From contig DYMC01000043.1 of the NCBI GenBank assembly GCA_020721745.1, forward strand, positions 1 through 14,677: DNA of 14,677 bases. Reading direction: 5' to 3'. The DNA comes from Lentisphaera sp. (GTDB lineage Bacteria; Verrucomicrobiota; Lentisphaeria; Victivallales; GWF2-50-93). Both the position numbers and the translations under genes were made by a program. Numbering within the stretch: position 1 is the stretch's first letter; every line of letters starts with the position of its first letter. Below the pieces are notes generated by a model, which saw only the letters and a program-made list of their open reading frames with translations, was not told the DNA's origin and did not search any database. This document shows positions 6,979 through 14,537 of this stretch, piece after piece.

Positions 6979-7644
6979 TTAGTTTTGGCAAGACACATCA
7001 CCGAACAAATCAGCGAATTTTTTTACGTCAAGTTCGATCATGACTGTCTTTTTTGAAACAACGAGAGATGACAAACATTTTAATACGCGAGGAGTTTGTC
7101 CTGTTTTTTCGTAGCTTTTCAGAAAGCGATTGCATTCATTATTGAGAATAAATATTGGCAAGTTGATTTCACCGGCCTTGAAGCTTTTTCCATGCATTTG
7201 TACCACGCCGTTCTTTACCCCAAATTCAACTACGGATACAAAGTTGATGAAAAATCCGAATATATTTTTGCTGCTTTGTATCACAACGCCATATTCGGAC
7301 AAGAATATCTTGAGTTTTTTTTCTTGTCCGGTTCTCGATGATGAATAATAAAAGTATGAATCCAAAATAGCGTTTGCCTCTTCTTGAGTCAGTTCTACGT
7401 GATGTATCTCAGGGGGGGCTTGCTGGAATTTTGCCGGGGGGATCAATTTGTTCAAAGCCGTTCTTATCAGATGTTGGTCGGGCGGATTCGTGGTGCAATC
7501 AAGCGGAGCTCGATCGAACAGTAGCAAAGCCACGTAAAAAACAAATGAACATATCAACAATAAGACGAATGATATGATTACGACGCTCAGACGCCTCGTC
7601 ATTTTCTTCTTGTTATTTTTGGATAATTTTGTAGAGATGGACAT
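6979..7644 (-). CDS. Single-pass membrane protein of unknown function
   Basis: A 221-residue protein. A basic N-terminus (KLSKNNKKKMTRR) precedes one strong membrane helix at about 19-43 (LSVVIISFVLLLICSFVFY...LLLF), so the rest (44-221) should lie outside the cytoplasm. The ectodomain contains HVELTQEEANAILDSYF (82-98) followed by beta-rich segments and three cysteines (C171, C190, C219). The 'LTQEEANAIL' beginning after a membrane helix is reminiscent of small membrane-anchored proteins of the YpmS/DUF2140 kind, but I cannot confirm membership. The ATG at 7644 overlaps the upstream gene by 32 bases and lacks a Shine-Dalgarno site. The ATG at 7602 (M15) would leave a 10-base gap and is an equally possible start. 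Its base composition is the most A+T-rich in the window, and it probably shares a transcript with the gene before it. Confidence 0.7.
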   Translation of the reverse strand: MSISTKLSKNNKKKMTRRLSVVIISFVLLLICSFVFYVALLLFDRAPLDCTTNPPDQHLIRTALNKLIPPAKFQQAPPEIHHVELTQEEANAILDSYFYYSSSRTGQEKKLKIFLSEYGVVIQSSKNIFGFFINFVSVVEFGVKNGVVQMHGKSFKAGEINLPIFILNNECNRFLKSYEKTGQTPRVLKCLSSLVVSKKTVMIELDVKKFADLFGDVSCQN

Positions 7645-9433
7645 TGTTAGGAGGCACCCAATTTAATATTTCACAGCTTTCGTATGCTTGATCAATTGAA
7701 TGTAGATACGCTGATTTTGAGGGACTTCCTTTTACGGAGAGCCTAAGCGCTCCCAAACGCTTATGTTTGATTCTTTTGTTGATTTGATGGACTTCTGTAA
7801 GCAATGACAATGGATCCCACCCCATGATACACAGTTGCTCTGGAGCAAGTTTAAGTGCTCTGGTATCAATGGCTTTTCCACTTTTTATGACTTCTCCTTC
7901 TACTATTTCTGTTTTTTTTTGTTGAGTCGTGGAAGTGACAATGAATGTACCTTCTCCCTGAGATCTTGTAAAATGTAAACCGTCGCTATTCCCTTGAATA
8001 TCAACGCCATACCATGCGATGATCCTTGCGTTTTGAATGAGCAGGGTAGATGGCTTGTCAGCTAAATCAACTGTTCCGGAAACCCTGGCCTTAAGCAGCC
8101 AATCTTTGTATCTTGAAGGCTTGTTTTGTGCGTTTTTCCTGGATTTGCGGTAGAACTCCGAAATTTTTTCTGCTGTTTCAATGCTCTCCGAGTTCGGCTC
8201 GACAATGATTTGTCTTTCGAGGAGGCTTAGCGTTTCAAGGTCTTCGCCGCTGGGAAGTTTCCTGTGGACAGCGCCGCTCAGCATGCCGGAGATGGTGAAT
8301 TCCATGCCTAGCAGTTCTCTTCTATTTTCATTGAATACAAGCTCCCATAATTTGTAGTCTGCGATATCCGATGGAATTTCGATTTTTTCTTCTTCTAATG
8401 GTGCTGACGTTTGTTTTTTGTTTTTAACCGTTTTCTGCGATGGGTGTCTTTCCGGGCTCATTAAAAAAGAGATGAGTTCGATATTGATTCTGGCCAGCTT
8501 GTCGTCAGCTATGTTTTCATCGTCGTCGGCAGAAAGGATGATTTCTCTCAATCCCTGCAAGGTACATAAGGTCCTCATGTCCTCTTGATATTTCTTTTGT
8601 TGAGCGACAAGCTCTTTTAGCATGTCTTGGAATTTAGTCTTTGTCCCAAGATATTTACTTGCAAGGTTGCCGTAAAGCTGCTCGGAATACATGGACCGGG
8701 GAAGATCGAAGTTGATATTTACGTAATCTTTCCTCAAGCACTCGTTTCTCAAGGGATCCACATGGTTCAATGTGTCGTCCAGTATATCCGGCTGGTATAT
8801 TCTTATATTATTGTCAAGATATATGTAAACCCCTTTTTTACCCAGGAACCTTCCCTTCAATGTTTTGATTGTGCCGGAATAGCGGCAGCGGACGGATATT
8901 TCGTCTCCCATATCATACAAGGGGAATTTATCTTCGGCTTGATTAGATATGATTATTCTATCTCTATATGGGAAATCTAGATTGGTTTTTATCTCGACAT
9001 ACCTTTTAATCAATTTGATAAGTTGCGCTTCTGACTCCTCATCTTTTGCTTCGTCAAGGATGTCCCAGAGTTCATCTTCTTCAGAAATCCCAAATTTTTT
9101 TCTCAGGTAAGACTTCAATTCCTCCTCATCAAAATCCGGTGCCAGATAAAGGGAATGTTTGATTTTCTGGCGAAGCAGATTAAACAACATATCACGCTGT
9201 TGAGCCTCATTGGAGACAGTAGCAAGATTTTCATCCTTGTTTTCTGTGGAGGCATAAAGAACATCGATATTAAGCCATAAAGTGCAAAGCAGTAGAAATC
9301 CATGCCCCAAAACCCCGTAGAAGAGCGAGTGTTTTGGGGCAACCTTTAGCCTTTTATGGCATAATGTAAACGATATAGTGGCCTCATTAGTAATCGCCAT
9401 TCCGTCTTGTTGGGTGGCCTTTTGTGCTTTCAT
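7613..9433 (-). CDS. Large exported or membrane-anchored protein of unknown function
   Basis: A 606-residue protein that I do not recognise. A hydrophobic segment at about 36-60 (SLFYGVLGHGFLLLCTLWLNI) follows a basic stretch and ends in VLYA before STENK, so it is a long signal peptide or an anchor. The rest is hydrophilic and mixed: a Glu/Asp-rich alpha-helical part (about 65-150), a small beta segment GDEISVRCRYSG...KGRFLGKKG that resembles an SH3-like barrel, a charged helix-rich centre and a beta-rich end. The in-frame ATG at 9433 begins 2 bases after the folE stop with no Shine-Dalgarno site, implying translational coupling. A TTG at 9439 would overlap folE. At roughly 40% G+C its codon use differs sharply from folE and rlmN just upstream, which suggests a foreign or fast-evolving origin. 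The next gene (221 residues) is similar in style. Confidence 0.72.
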   Translation of the reverse strand: MKAQKATQQDGMAITNEATISFTLCHKRLKVAPKHSLFYGVLGHGFLLLCTLWLNIDVLYASTENKDENLATVSNEAQQRDMLFNLLRQKIKHSLYLAPDFDEEELKSYLRKKFGISEEDELWDILDEAKDEESEAQLIKLIKRYVEIKTNLDFPYRDRIIISNQAEDKFPLYDMGDEISVRCRYSGTIKTLKGRFLGKKGVYIYLDNNIRIYQPDILDDTLNHVDPLRNECLRKDYVNINFDLPRSMYSEQLYGNLASKYLGTKTKFQDMLKELVAQQKKYQEDMRTLCTLQGLREIILSADDDENIADDKLARINIELISFLMSPERHPSQKTVKNKKQTSAPLEEEKIEIPSDIADYKLWELVFNENRRELLGMEFTISGMLSGAVHRKLPSGEDLETLSLLERQIIVEPNSESIETAEKISEFYRKSRKNAQNKPSRYKDWLLKARVSGTVDLADKPSTLLIQNARIIAWYGVDIQGNSDGLHFTRSQGEGTFIVTSTTQQKKTEIVEGEVIKSGKAIDTRALKLAPEQLCIMGWDPLSLLTEVHQINKRIKHKRLGALRLSVKGSPSKSAYLHSIDQAYESCEILNWVPPNNVHLYKIIQK

Positions 9434-9435
9434 GA

Positions 9436-9978
9436 TCAAAGCTTGATGAGGTTCAGGAATTCATTTCTGGTGGTGCTTTTGGCGCGGAAGGCCCCGAGCA
9501 TGGCCGATGTGACCATCATGGAGTCCTGCTTCTGCACTCCCCTCATGGTCATGCACATGTGCTGCGCCTCCATGACGACGCCGACGCCTATGGGCTTGAT
9601 GGTTTGAAGTATTATGTCGGCGATTTGTCTGGTAAGGCGCTCCTGCAGCTGCAGCCTCCTTGCGAAGCAGTCCACGAGCCTGGAAAGCTTGCTCACTCCG
9701 AAGACCTTGCCCCTGGGGATGTATCCTATGTGGCATTTGCCGTAGAAAGGCAGCATATGGTGTTCGCACATGCTGTAGAACTCGATGTTCTTGACGATTA
9801 TCATGTCGTTGCATTCCTCCTCGAAGATCGCGCCGTTTATCAGTTCCGTGATGTCCTGCTTGTATCCGGAGGTGAGGAATTCGAGTGATTTCTGGACCCG
9901 CCTCGGGGTGTCTTTGAGCCCCTCGCGGTCGGGATCTTCGCCGATGGCTTCCAGTATCTTTCTTATTTCATCCTGCAT
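9436..9978 (-). CDS. folE: GTP cyclohydrolase I
   Basis: A 180-residue cytoplasmic enzyme converting GTP to 7,8-dihydroneopterin triphosphate, the first step of folate (and queuosine precursor) synthesis. Visible are DPDREGLKDTPRRV (15-28), FYSMCEHHMLPFYGKCHIGYIP (68-88) and the zinc ligands C71 and H74 with C142 in QHMCMTMRG. H73 is the second His of the CEHH motif. The SKLSR (96-100) and QERLTRQIA (112-120) elements are typical. The length fits the compact bacterial type I enzyme without an N-terminal extension. Its start overlaps the end of rlmN by 11 bases and uses a GGAGA ribosome-binding site inside rlmN. Its stop lies 2 bases before the next gene. Confidence 0.97.
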   Translation of the reverse strand: MQDEIRKILEAIGEDPDREGLKDTPRRVQKSLEFLTSGYKQDITELINGAIFEEECNDMIIVKNIEFYSMCEHHMLPFYGKCHIGYIPRGKVFGVSKLSRLVDCFARRLQLQERLTRQIADIILQTIKPIGVGVVMEAQHMCMTMRGVQKQDSMMVTSAMLGAFRAKSTTRNEFLNLIKL

Positions 9979-11041
9979 TTTTGGTCTCCATTTTTTTTGG
10001 ATCTTCGGCCATCAGCTGTCCGCATGCGGCGCGGACGGTTCCGCCTTTTTCGATTCTTCTCGTGAACGGGACTTTACATTTCAGCAGCGTTTTTTCAAAC
10101 TCGGCGACTGTCTGCCGGGAGGGCCGCCTGAGGTCGCTGAATGGATGCGGGTTGAAGGGGATGAGATTGATTTTCATCCCGTTCTTCCGGCAGAGCAGAG
10201 CCAGCTTCTCCGCGTCGCCCCTCCCGCAGTTTATCCCGTCGAGCATCACGTATTCCACCGTCACGATCCTCCCAGTGGCCTCCTTGTATCGCCTGCAGGC
10301 CGAAACGATATCCTCTATGCCGAATTTCATGCCCGGGACGATCTTCCTTCTAACAGCTTCGTCGGCCGAATGGAGTGATACGGCGAGGTTCCATGGGCGG
10401 CCGTGTTCCGCGAGTCTTATTATTCCCGGCACGTACCCGCTGGTTGATATCGTGATCCGGCGCGGTGACAGTCCGAATCCGGACGGGGAGCAGATGATAT
10501 CCAGCGCGCGGAGCAGGTTGTCGAGATTCATGAGGGGCTCTCCTACGCCCATTACGACGATGTTGTCCGGGAGCGAGGATGAAATTGTCCGGCAGTGCAT
10601 GAATTCCTCCAAAATCTCGTGCGCCTCGATGTTGCGCCTGAACCCGTCCTTCCCGCTTGCACAGAAAAGGCATCCGACGGGGCAGCCGCATTGGGAGCTG
10701 ATGCAGAAGGTGGTTCTCCCGGGGGATTTGATGATGGCGTTCTCCACGCATTCGCCATCGGCGAATCTGACTAGTATCTTGGCTGTCCCATCGAGGGGAT
10801 CGTCGTGGCGCACGACTGTCCTGGAGGATAGACAGAAGTAGGCCGTCTCGAGTGCGGAGCGGAGCGTGGCCGGGATATTCTTCATCTCCTCGAAGCCGCC
10901 GGCCTTTCCGGAGAATATCCAGTTCCTGATCTGTTTCGCCCTGAACGGCTCGAACCTGCTGTCGTCGAGAAATCCGAGGAGTTCCTCCTCCGACGCAAGA
11001 AATATGCTCTTCAGCTTCGTCTCGGGGGTGCCCGGATTCAT
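9968..11041 (-). CDS. rlmN: 23S rRNA (adenine-2503-C2)-methyltransferase, radical SAM
   Basis: A 357-residue radical-SAM enzyme that methylates C2 of A2503 in 23S rRNA (and A37 of some tRNAs) through a methyl-cysteine intermediate. The 4Fe-4S cluster motif is CPVGCLFC (C120, C124, C127). The two mechanistic cysteines are C113 (in TFCISSQ) and C340 (in VRAACGQL), with the spacing seen in Escherichia coli RlmN. Further family marks are RAKQIRNWIF (34-43), VVMGVGEPLMN (162-172), ITISTSG (196-202), LAVSLHSAD (219-227) and EYVMLDGIN (263-271). I prefer RlmN to Cfr because it sits in a housekeeping context and shows the usual RlmN ending AACGQL. Its ATG overlaps the glycosyltransferase stop as ATGA. 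Confidence 0.96.
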   Translation of the reverse strand: MNPGTPETKLKSIFLASEEELLGFLDDSRFEPFRAKQIRNWIFSGKAGGFEEMKNIPATLRSALETAYFCLSSRTVVRHDDPLDGTAKILVRFADGECVENAIIKSPGRTTFCISSQCGCPVGCLFCASGKDGFRRNIEAHEILEEFMHCRTISSSLPDNIVVMGVGEPLMNLDNLLRALDIICSPSGFGLSPRRITISTSGYVPGIIRLAEHGRPWNLAVSLHSADEAVRRKIVPGMKFGIEDIVSACRRYKEATGRIVTVEYVMLDGINCGRGDAEKLALLCRKNGMKINLIPFNPHPFSDLRRPSRQTVAEFEKTLLKCKVPFTRRIEKGGTVRAACGQLMAEDPKKMETKNAG

Positions 11042-12702
11042 TCCGTCCCTCTCTTTTTGCCGGAGGTATTTTCAATCCTCTCTCCAACCCAGAGGAATGA
11101 TTTTTTCCGTCCTCCGTCGAAGGTCAACTTCTGGTTCCAAAGTCTTTCCGGCACCAGAGGCACTTCCGAGCTGAGCAGATAAACTGTCCGCGGGGATTGC
11201 GGAATGTCCTTCACGCCGTCCTTGAGCCGTCTCGCCCTGCACCCGAGATAGGCGATGGCCCCGTAGAAGTTGCCGGAGACCTCCGCCGTCTCGTATATCA
11301 CCAGATCCTTGGATAAATCCTTTCCTGCGGCTTCGCGGATTTGGGCGGCCATTTTTCTCTGGGTTGAATTCTGCGCCCTGTATGGGATGTGGACGGCCCA
11401 GAAGAGGACCATCGCGGCGGTCGAGAGCAGCAGGAGAAGCTTGAATGCCGGGAGCCTGCGCATCGAGCGGAGTCTTTCGATGTATATGCATATTGCGACC
11501 GCGAGCAGGGACTGGGCGAGCCCAAGCTTCCAGTGTGTCGCCTGGAATTGGCATCCTTTCTGGAGGAAGGGGATTTTGGCCACCGTGTCTTTCGGGAGCA
11601 GGTAGAATATCGCCGAAAGCAGTGCCGCAAAAGCCACGATCCGGCCCAGATTGATCAGCATGCCGTTGATGCGGAGGGAATGCCTCCCGGCCAGGATGGC
11701 GTATCTCGATCCGGCCAGGATGGCGAGCGGTATCATCGCGAGGCAATAGTTGCGCGGGTCGTTCTCGGGTATTATCCAATTCATGAAGAAGAGCGTGAAG
11801 AAAATGGTCTTGAGGTATCTTGAGAAAATCGGATTTGGCTCTATCTCGTCGTATGCGGCGCAGAAGACGGGCCAGACGACGAATATCCATGGAAGGGTCC
11901 TGAGGAAGAAATCGAGAGGGAAGAGGAGGAGCTGCATGAGATATCCGCCGCTTATCTCGCTGGCAATGTTCTTGAAGGGGATGTCGTGGCCGTCTATCCA
12001 CCTCGGATAGCTCCACATGACCACGAAGAAGGCCAGCGCCCCAAGCCCAAGGTAGAAGCCCGGCTTGTTGATGCGCGACCATATGCTCAGAGGCCTCCTC
12101 AGAAATACCAGAGGCAGGAAAAAGTAGAACAGCGCCTCCCAGCCAGTCGTATAGAAGGACAGGCCGCAGAGCGTGAACGACATGAACCAGGCCGCGCTCC
12201 AGCGGCCCCGCCCCATCCCCAACGCGAACCAGGCCAACCATGCCAGGAATATCCAGAAGAATGCCAGAGTGTCGGGAAATCCCTCTATTCCCTTGTCTAT
12301 GACCACCACCGACGAGAAGAAGGCCGCCGTCGCCACGGCGGCGGCCCTGATCCCGAATGCGCGCTTCGAGCTTATCCATATGCCGGCGGAGATTGCCGCC
12401 ACGAATATCACGGAGACGAGCCTCGTTGCGGTGGAGACCGGGACGCCGGCCTTTAGAAGCAGGGCTCCGGCCATGGGAAAGAGCGGGTAGGTCTCGCTGA
12501 TGATTTCGCCGTGGGCGGATGTGTTCGGTTTGGAGAAGTTCATCTCGACGGCCATGGCGGTGTAGACCGCCTCCTTCCGCCAGCGGAACTCGGTCATGCC
12601 GAGCTGGGGGACAAAGTATATGAGGAGGAAGCAGAGGGAGAGCAGGCAAAGCAGGGCGGCCTGTCCCGGAATTTTTTCGTTTTCAAGATTTGAATTCGAC
12701 AT
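11038..12702 (-). CDS. GT39/ArnT-like membrane glycosyltransferase
   Basis: A 554-residue polytopic protein of the GT-C type. About 10-12 membrane helices alternate from residue 14 to about 437 (for example 14-31, 94-111, 118-135, 145-162, 217-231, 257-283, 298-311, 355-369, 396-408, 421-438). A soluble C-terminal part of about 115 residues (440-554) follows. The first periplasmic loop carries MTEFRWRKEAVYTAMAVEM (36-54), resembling the acidic DExRY...AxEM motif of dolichyl-/undecaprenyl-phosphate-sugar transferases. ENDPRNYCLAMIPLAILAG (313-331) resembles the PRYLLPxxP motif of ArnT. Such enzymes move a sugar from a polyprenyl carrier onto lipid, protein or glycan, and donor and acceptor are unknown here. 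An in-frame ATG at 12744 would add 14 residues. Neither start has a convincing ribosome-binding site. It is the first gene of the leftward series with rlmN and folE. Confidence 0.8.
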   Translation of the reverse strand: MSNSNLENEKIPGQAALLCLLSLCFLLIYFVPQLGMTEFRWRKEAVYTAMAVEMNFSKPNTSAHGEIISETYPLFPMAGALLLKAGVPVSTATRLVSVIFVAAISAGIWISSKRAFGIRAAAVATAAFFSSVVVIDKGIEGFPDTLAFFWIFLAWLAWFALGMGRGRWSAAWFMSFTLCGLSFYTTGWEALFYFFLPLVFLRRPLSIWSRINKPGFYLGLGALAFFVVMWSYPRWIDGHDIPFKNIASEISGGYLMQLLLFPLDFFLRTLPWIFVVWPVFCAAYDEIEPNPIFSRYLKTIFFTLFFMNWIIPENDPRNYCLAMIPLAILAGSRYAILAGRHSLRINGMLINLGRIVAFAALLSAIFYLLPKDTVAKIPFLQKGCQFQATHWKLGLAQSLLAVAICIYIERLRSMRRLPAFKLLLLLSTAAMVLFWAVHIPYRAQNSTQRKMAAQIREAAGKDLSKDLVIYETAEVSGNFYGAIAYLGCRARRLKDGVKDIPQSPRTVYLLSSEVPLVPERLWNQKLTFDGGRKKSFLWVGERIENTSGKKRGTE

Positions 12703-12832
12703 TTCCCATGCCAATATTCTATGTTTCGTTCCTCCCCTCGGCATCTCTCGCTTCCCGGGGCCGGAAACGTCAGTATCTTAACGCCGTTTCAGGAATTATC
12801 CATTCCAGGAAGCGGAATTCGCGGATGCGGCA
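12703..12832. promoter_or_regulatory. Divergent intergenic region between the glycosyltransferase gene and tmk
   Basis: Both neighbouring transcripts start from this 130-base gap (88 bases if the glycosyltransferase begins at 12744). I see no clear -35/-10 pair, and the tmk ATG lacks a strong Shine-Dalgarno site. No RNA gene or riboswitch-like fold was recognised. Confidence 0.4.
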
Positions 12833-13495
12833 ATGAAAAAAAAACATGTAAAAGGCAAGGGGATCTTCATAACGTTCGAGGGGCCCGAATGCGCCGGGAA
12901 GACCACCCAGATAGGCCTCCTCAAGGACTTCCTCGTCCCGATGGGGCGCACGGTCGTCACCACACGGGAGCCGGGCGGCACCGAGATCGGCGAAAAAATA
13001 CGCCAGATAGTGAAGCATCTGACAGGCCGCGACGCAGTGGTGGACGAAGCCGAGATACTTCTCTTCGCCGCGAGCAGGGCGCAGCACGTGAAGACATTCA
13101 TAATGCCGGCGCTCGCGCAAGGAGCGATCGTCATAAGCGACCGCTACGCCGACTCCACCACTGCGTATCAGGGCTACGCCAGAGGAATTGACATGGATTT
13201 CGTGGAAAGGCTCAACTCCTTCGCCACGATAGGATTAAGGCCGGACATCACTTTCGTCCTTGACCTCCCCCCGGAGGAAATAGAGAAGCGCGCAAGCAAG
13301 AGGCAGGAGACCCTTTTCGTCGAGGACAGGATAGAGTCGGAGAAGATAGAGTTCCACAGGAAGGTGAGGATGGCCTTCCTGGAGATAGCCCGCAGGGAGC
13401 CGGACAGGGTGGTGGTGATCCCCGCTCTCCAGCGGATCGAGGAAATACGAGACCAGGTCAGGGAGGCCGTGCGGAATGCCTTTGAAGGACTTTGA
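12833..13495 (+). CDS. tmk: Thymidylate kinase
   Basis: A 220-residue cytoplasmic kinase that phosphorylates dTMP to dTDP with ATP for DNA synthesis. The P-loop is FEGPECAGKTTQ (15-26). The dTMP-binding REPGGT is at 45-50, the DRYADSTTAYQG block (103-114) contains the conserved DRY, and the lid region RASKRQETLFVEDRIE follows at 153-168. The length and all core motifs are normal. The one unusual detail is ECAGKT where most TMPKs have DGxGKT. The ATG at 12833 is the only good start ahead of the core strand GIFITFEG. The gene overlaps holB by 20 bases, a common pairing in bacteria. Confidence 0.95.
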   Translation: MKKKHVKGKGIFITFEGPECAGKTTQIGLLKDFLVPMGRTVVTTREPGGTEIGEKIRQIVKHLTGRDAVVDEAEILLFAASRAQHVKTFIMPALAQGAIVISDRYADSTTAYQGYARGIDMDFVERLNSFATIGLRPDITFVLDLPPEEIEKRASKRQETLFVEDRIESEKIEFHRKVRMAFLEIARREPDRVVVIPALQRIEEIRDQVREAVRNAFEGL

Positions 13496-14513
13496 AAGCG
13501 AATTCGGAGCGGCCGCCGCCGCGCCGAGGAATGCGGTTCGGAACGGCAAGATCGCCCACGCGTATCTGCTCCACTGCGACGACAGGCATCTCTCGCAGAG
13601 CTTCTCCAGGGCGCTCGCCCAGGCTCTCTCCTGCAAATCTAGGGGACCCGACGGAGACGCCTGCGGCAGATGCGAAATCTGCACGAAGATCGCGGACGGC
13701 TCCTACCCCGAGCTCTTCACTCTGCTCCCCACGTCAAAGTCGAGAAAGATCAAGATAGGCAAGGACGAGACCGAGCAGGACTCCGTGAGGTGGTTCCAGT
13801 CGCTCTTCTATCTGACGGCGGCATACGAGTCCGGCAAAAAGATAGGGATCATCATGGATGCGGACTGCATGATGCCGCAGGCACAGAACGCCTTCCTGAA
13901 GACTCTCGAGGAGCCGCCCCCGGACTCCTATTTCATAATCTGCACCGCCAATCCCTCGGAACTGCTGCCCACATTCCGCTCCAGATGCCAGCGCATAAGC
14001 ATCCTGCGAAATTCGCAGAAATACGACTTCGACGAGAAGGAATTTCTGCTCGGGATACTAGGGGAGATATCAAGGGGATCCCCCGGCCTCCCCCTCGCCG
14101 AAAAGGCAACCGCAGGACTCTCCGCCGTCTTCGACGGACTCAGGCAGAAGGCCGAGGCGCTTGTCGGCGCCGAGTGGAAGCGGACGCTCGAAAGCGCAAA
14201 GGGGCTCGATGCCAATGCGCGCGACAGCCTCGACGAGCGCGTCGAGGCCGCCATCTCGTCCGAATACATGATGGCCAGGGAGCGGCTCATGAGCATGATC
14301 CACGCATACTTCCTCGAAAAATATCAAATCGCGAGAGGAATAGATCCGGGCACGGTCCCCAATCCGGAACTGCTCGACGGAACAGATGTCAGAGACGAGG
14401 CAAAAGCCCTCCAACACCTGAACAAGGCCGAGGCTTTCCTCAATACCATGAAGCTCAACGTGGACGAGAAGCTCGCAATAAGAGCCTTCTGCTACTCCAT
14501 CGTGTTTCCGTAG
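13476..14513 (+). CDS. holB: DNA polymerase III subunit delta-prime
   Basis: A 345-residue clamp-loader subunit that helps load the sliding clamp onto DNA. It has the AAA+ fold of delta-prime. AHAYLLHC (27-34) is followed by a degenerate Walker A (DDRHLSQSFS, no GKT), as expected for this non-hydrolysing subunit. A zinc module has C53, C63, C66 and C69 (CGRCEIC). The degenerate Walker B gives IGIIMDADCMMPQAQNAFLK and LKTLEEPPPDS at about 123-151. The sensor/SRC motif is TFRSRCQRI (166-174). The C-terminal collar part (about 185-345) is less conserved and helical. GGGAGG 9 bases upstream, within the end of tmk, supports the start. A DnaX gamma/tau identity is excluded by the missing Walker A. 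Confidence 0.88.
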   Translation: MPLKDFESEFGAAAAAPRNAVRNGKIAHAYLLHCDDRHLSQSFSRALAQALSCKSRGPDGDACGRCEICTKIADGSYPELFTLLPTSKSRKIKIGKDETEQDSVRWFQSLFYLTAAYESGKKIGIIMDADCMMPQAQNAFLKTLEEPPPDSYFIICTANPSELLPTFRSRCQRISILRNSQKYDFDEKEFLLGILGEISRGSPGLPLAEKATAGLSAVFDGLRQKAEALVGAEWKRTLESAKGLDANARDSLDERVEAAISSEYMMARERLMSMIHAYFLEKYQIARGIDPGTVPNPELLDGTDVRDEAKALQHLNKAEAFLNTMKLNVDEKLAIRAFCYSIVFP

Positions 14514-14537
14514 GCATAAGATTAAGGGATACAAGAT

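Noticed and set aside
11072..12649. Minus-strand open frame of 525 codons within the glycosyltransferase gene
   Set aside because: The translation is Arg/His/Gly-rich and non-hydrophobic, and the true frame has regular membrane helices and an ATGA junction to rlmN.
13476..14513. Loss of Walker A in the holB product as evidence of a broken gene
   Set aside because: Delta-prime subunits normally lack a functional Walker A, and the zinc cysteines and SRC motif are intact.
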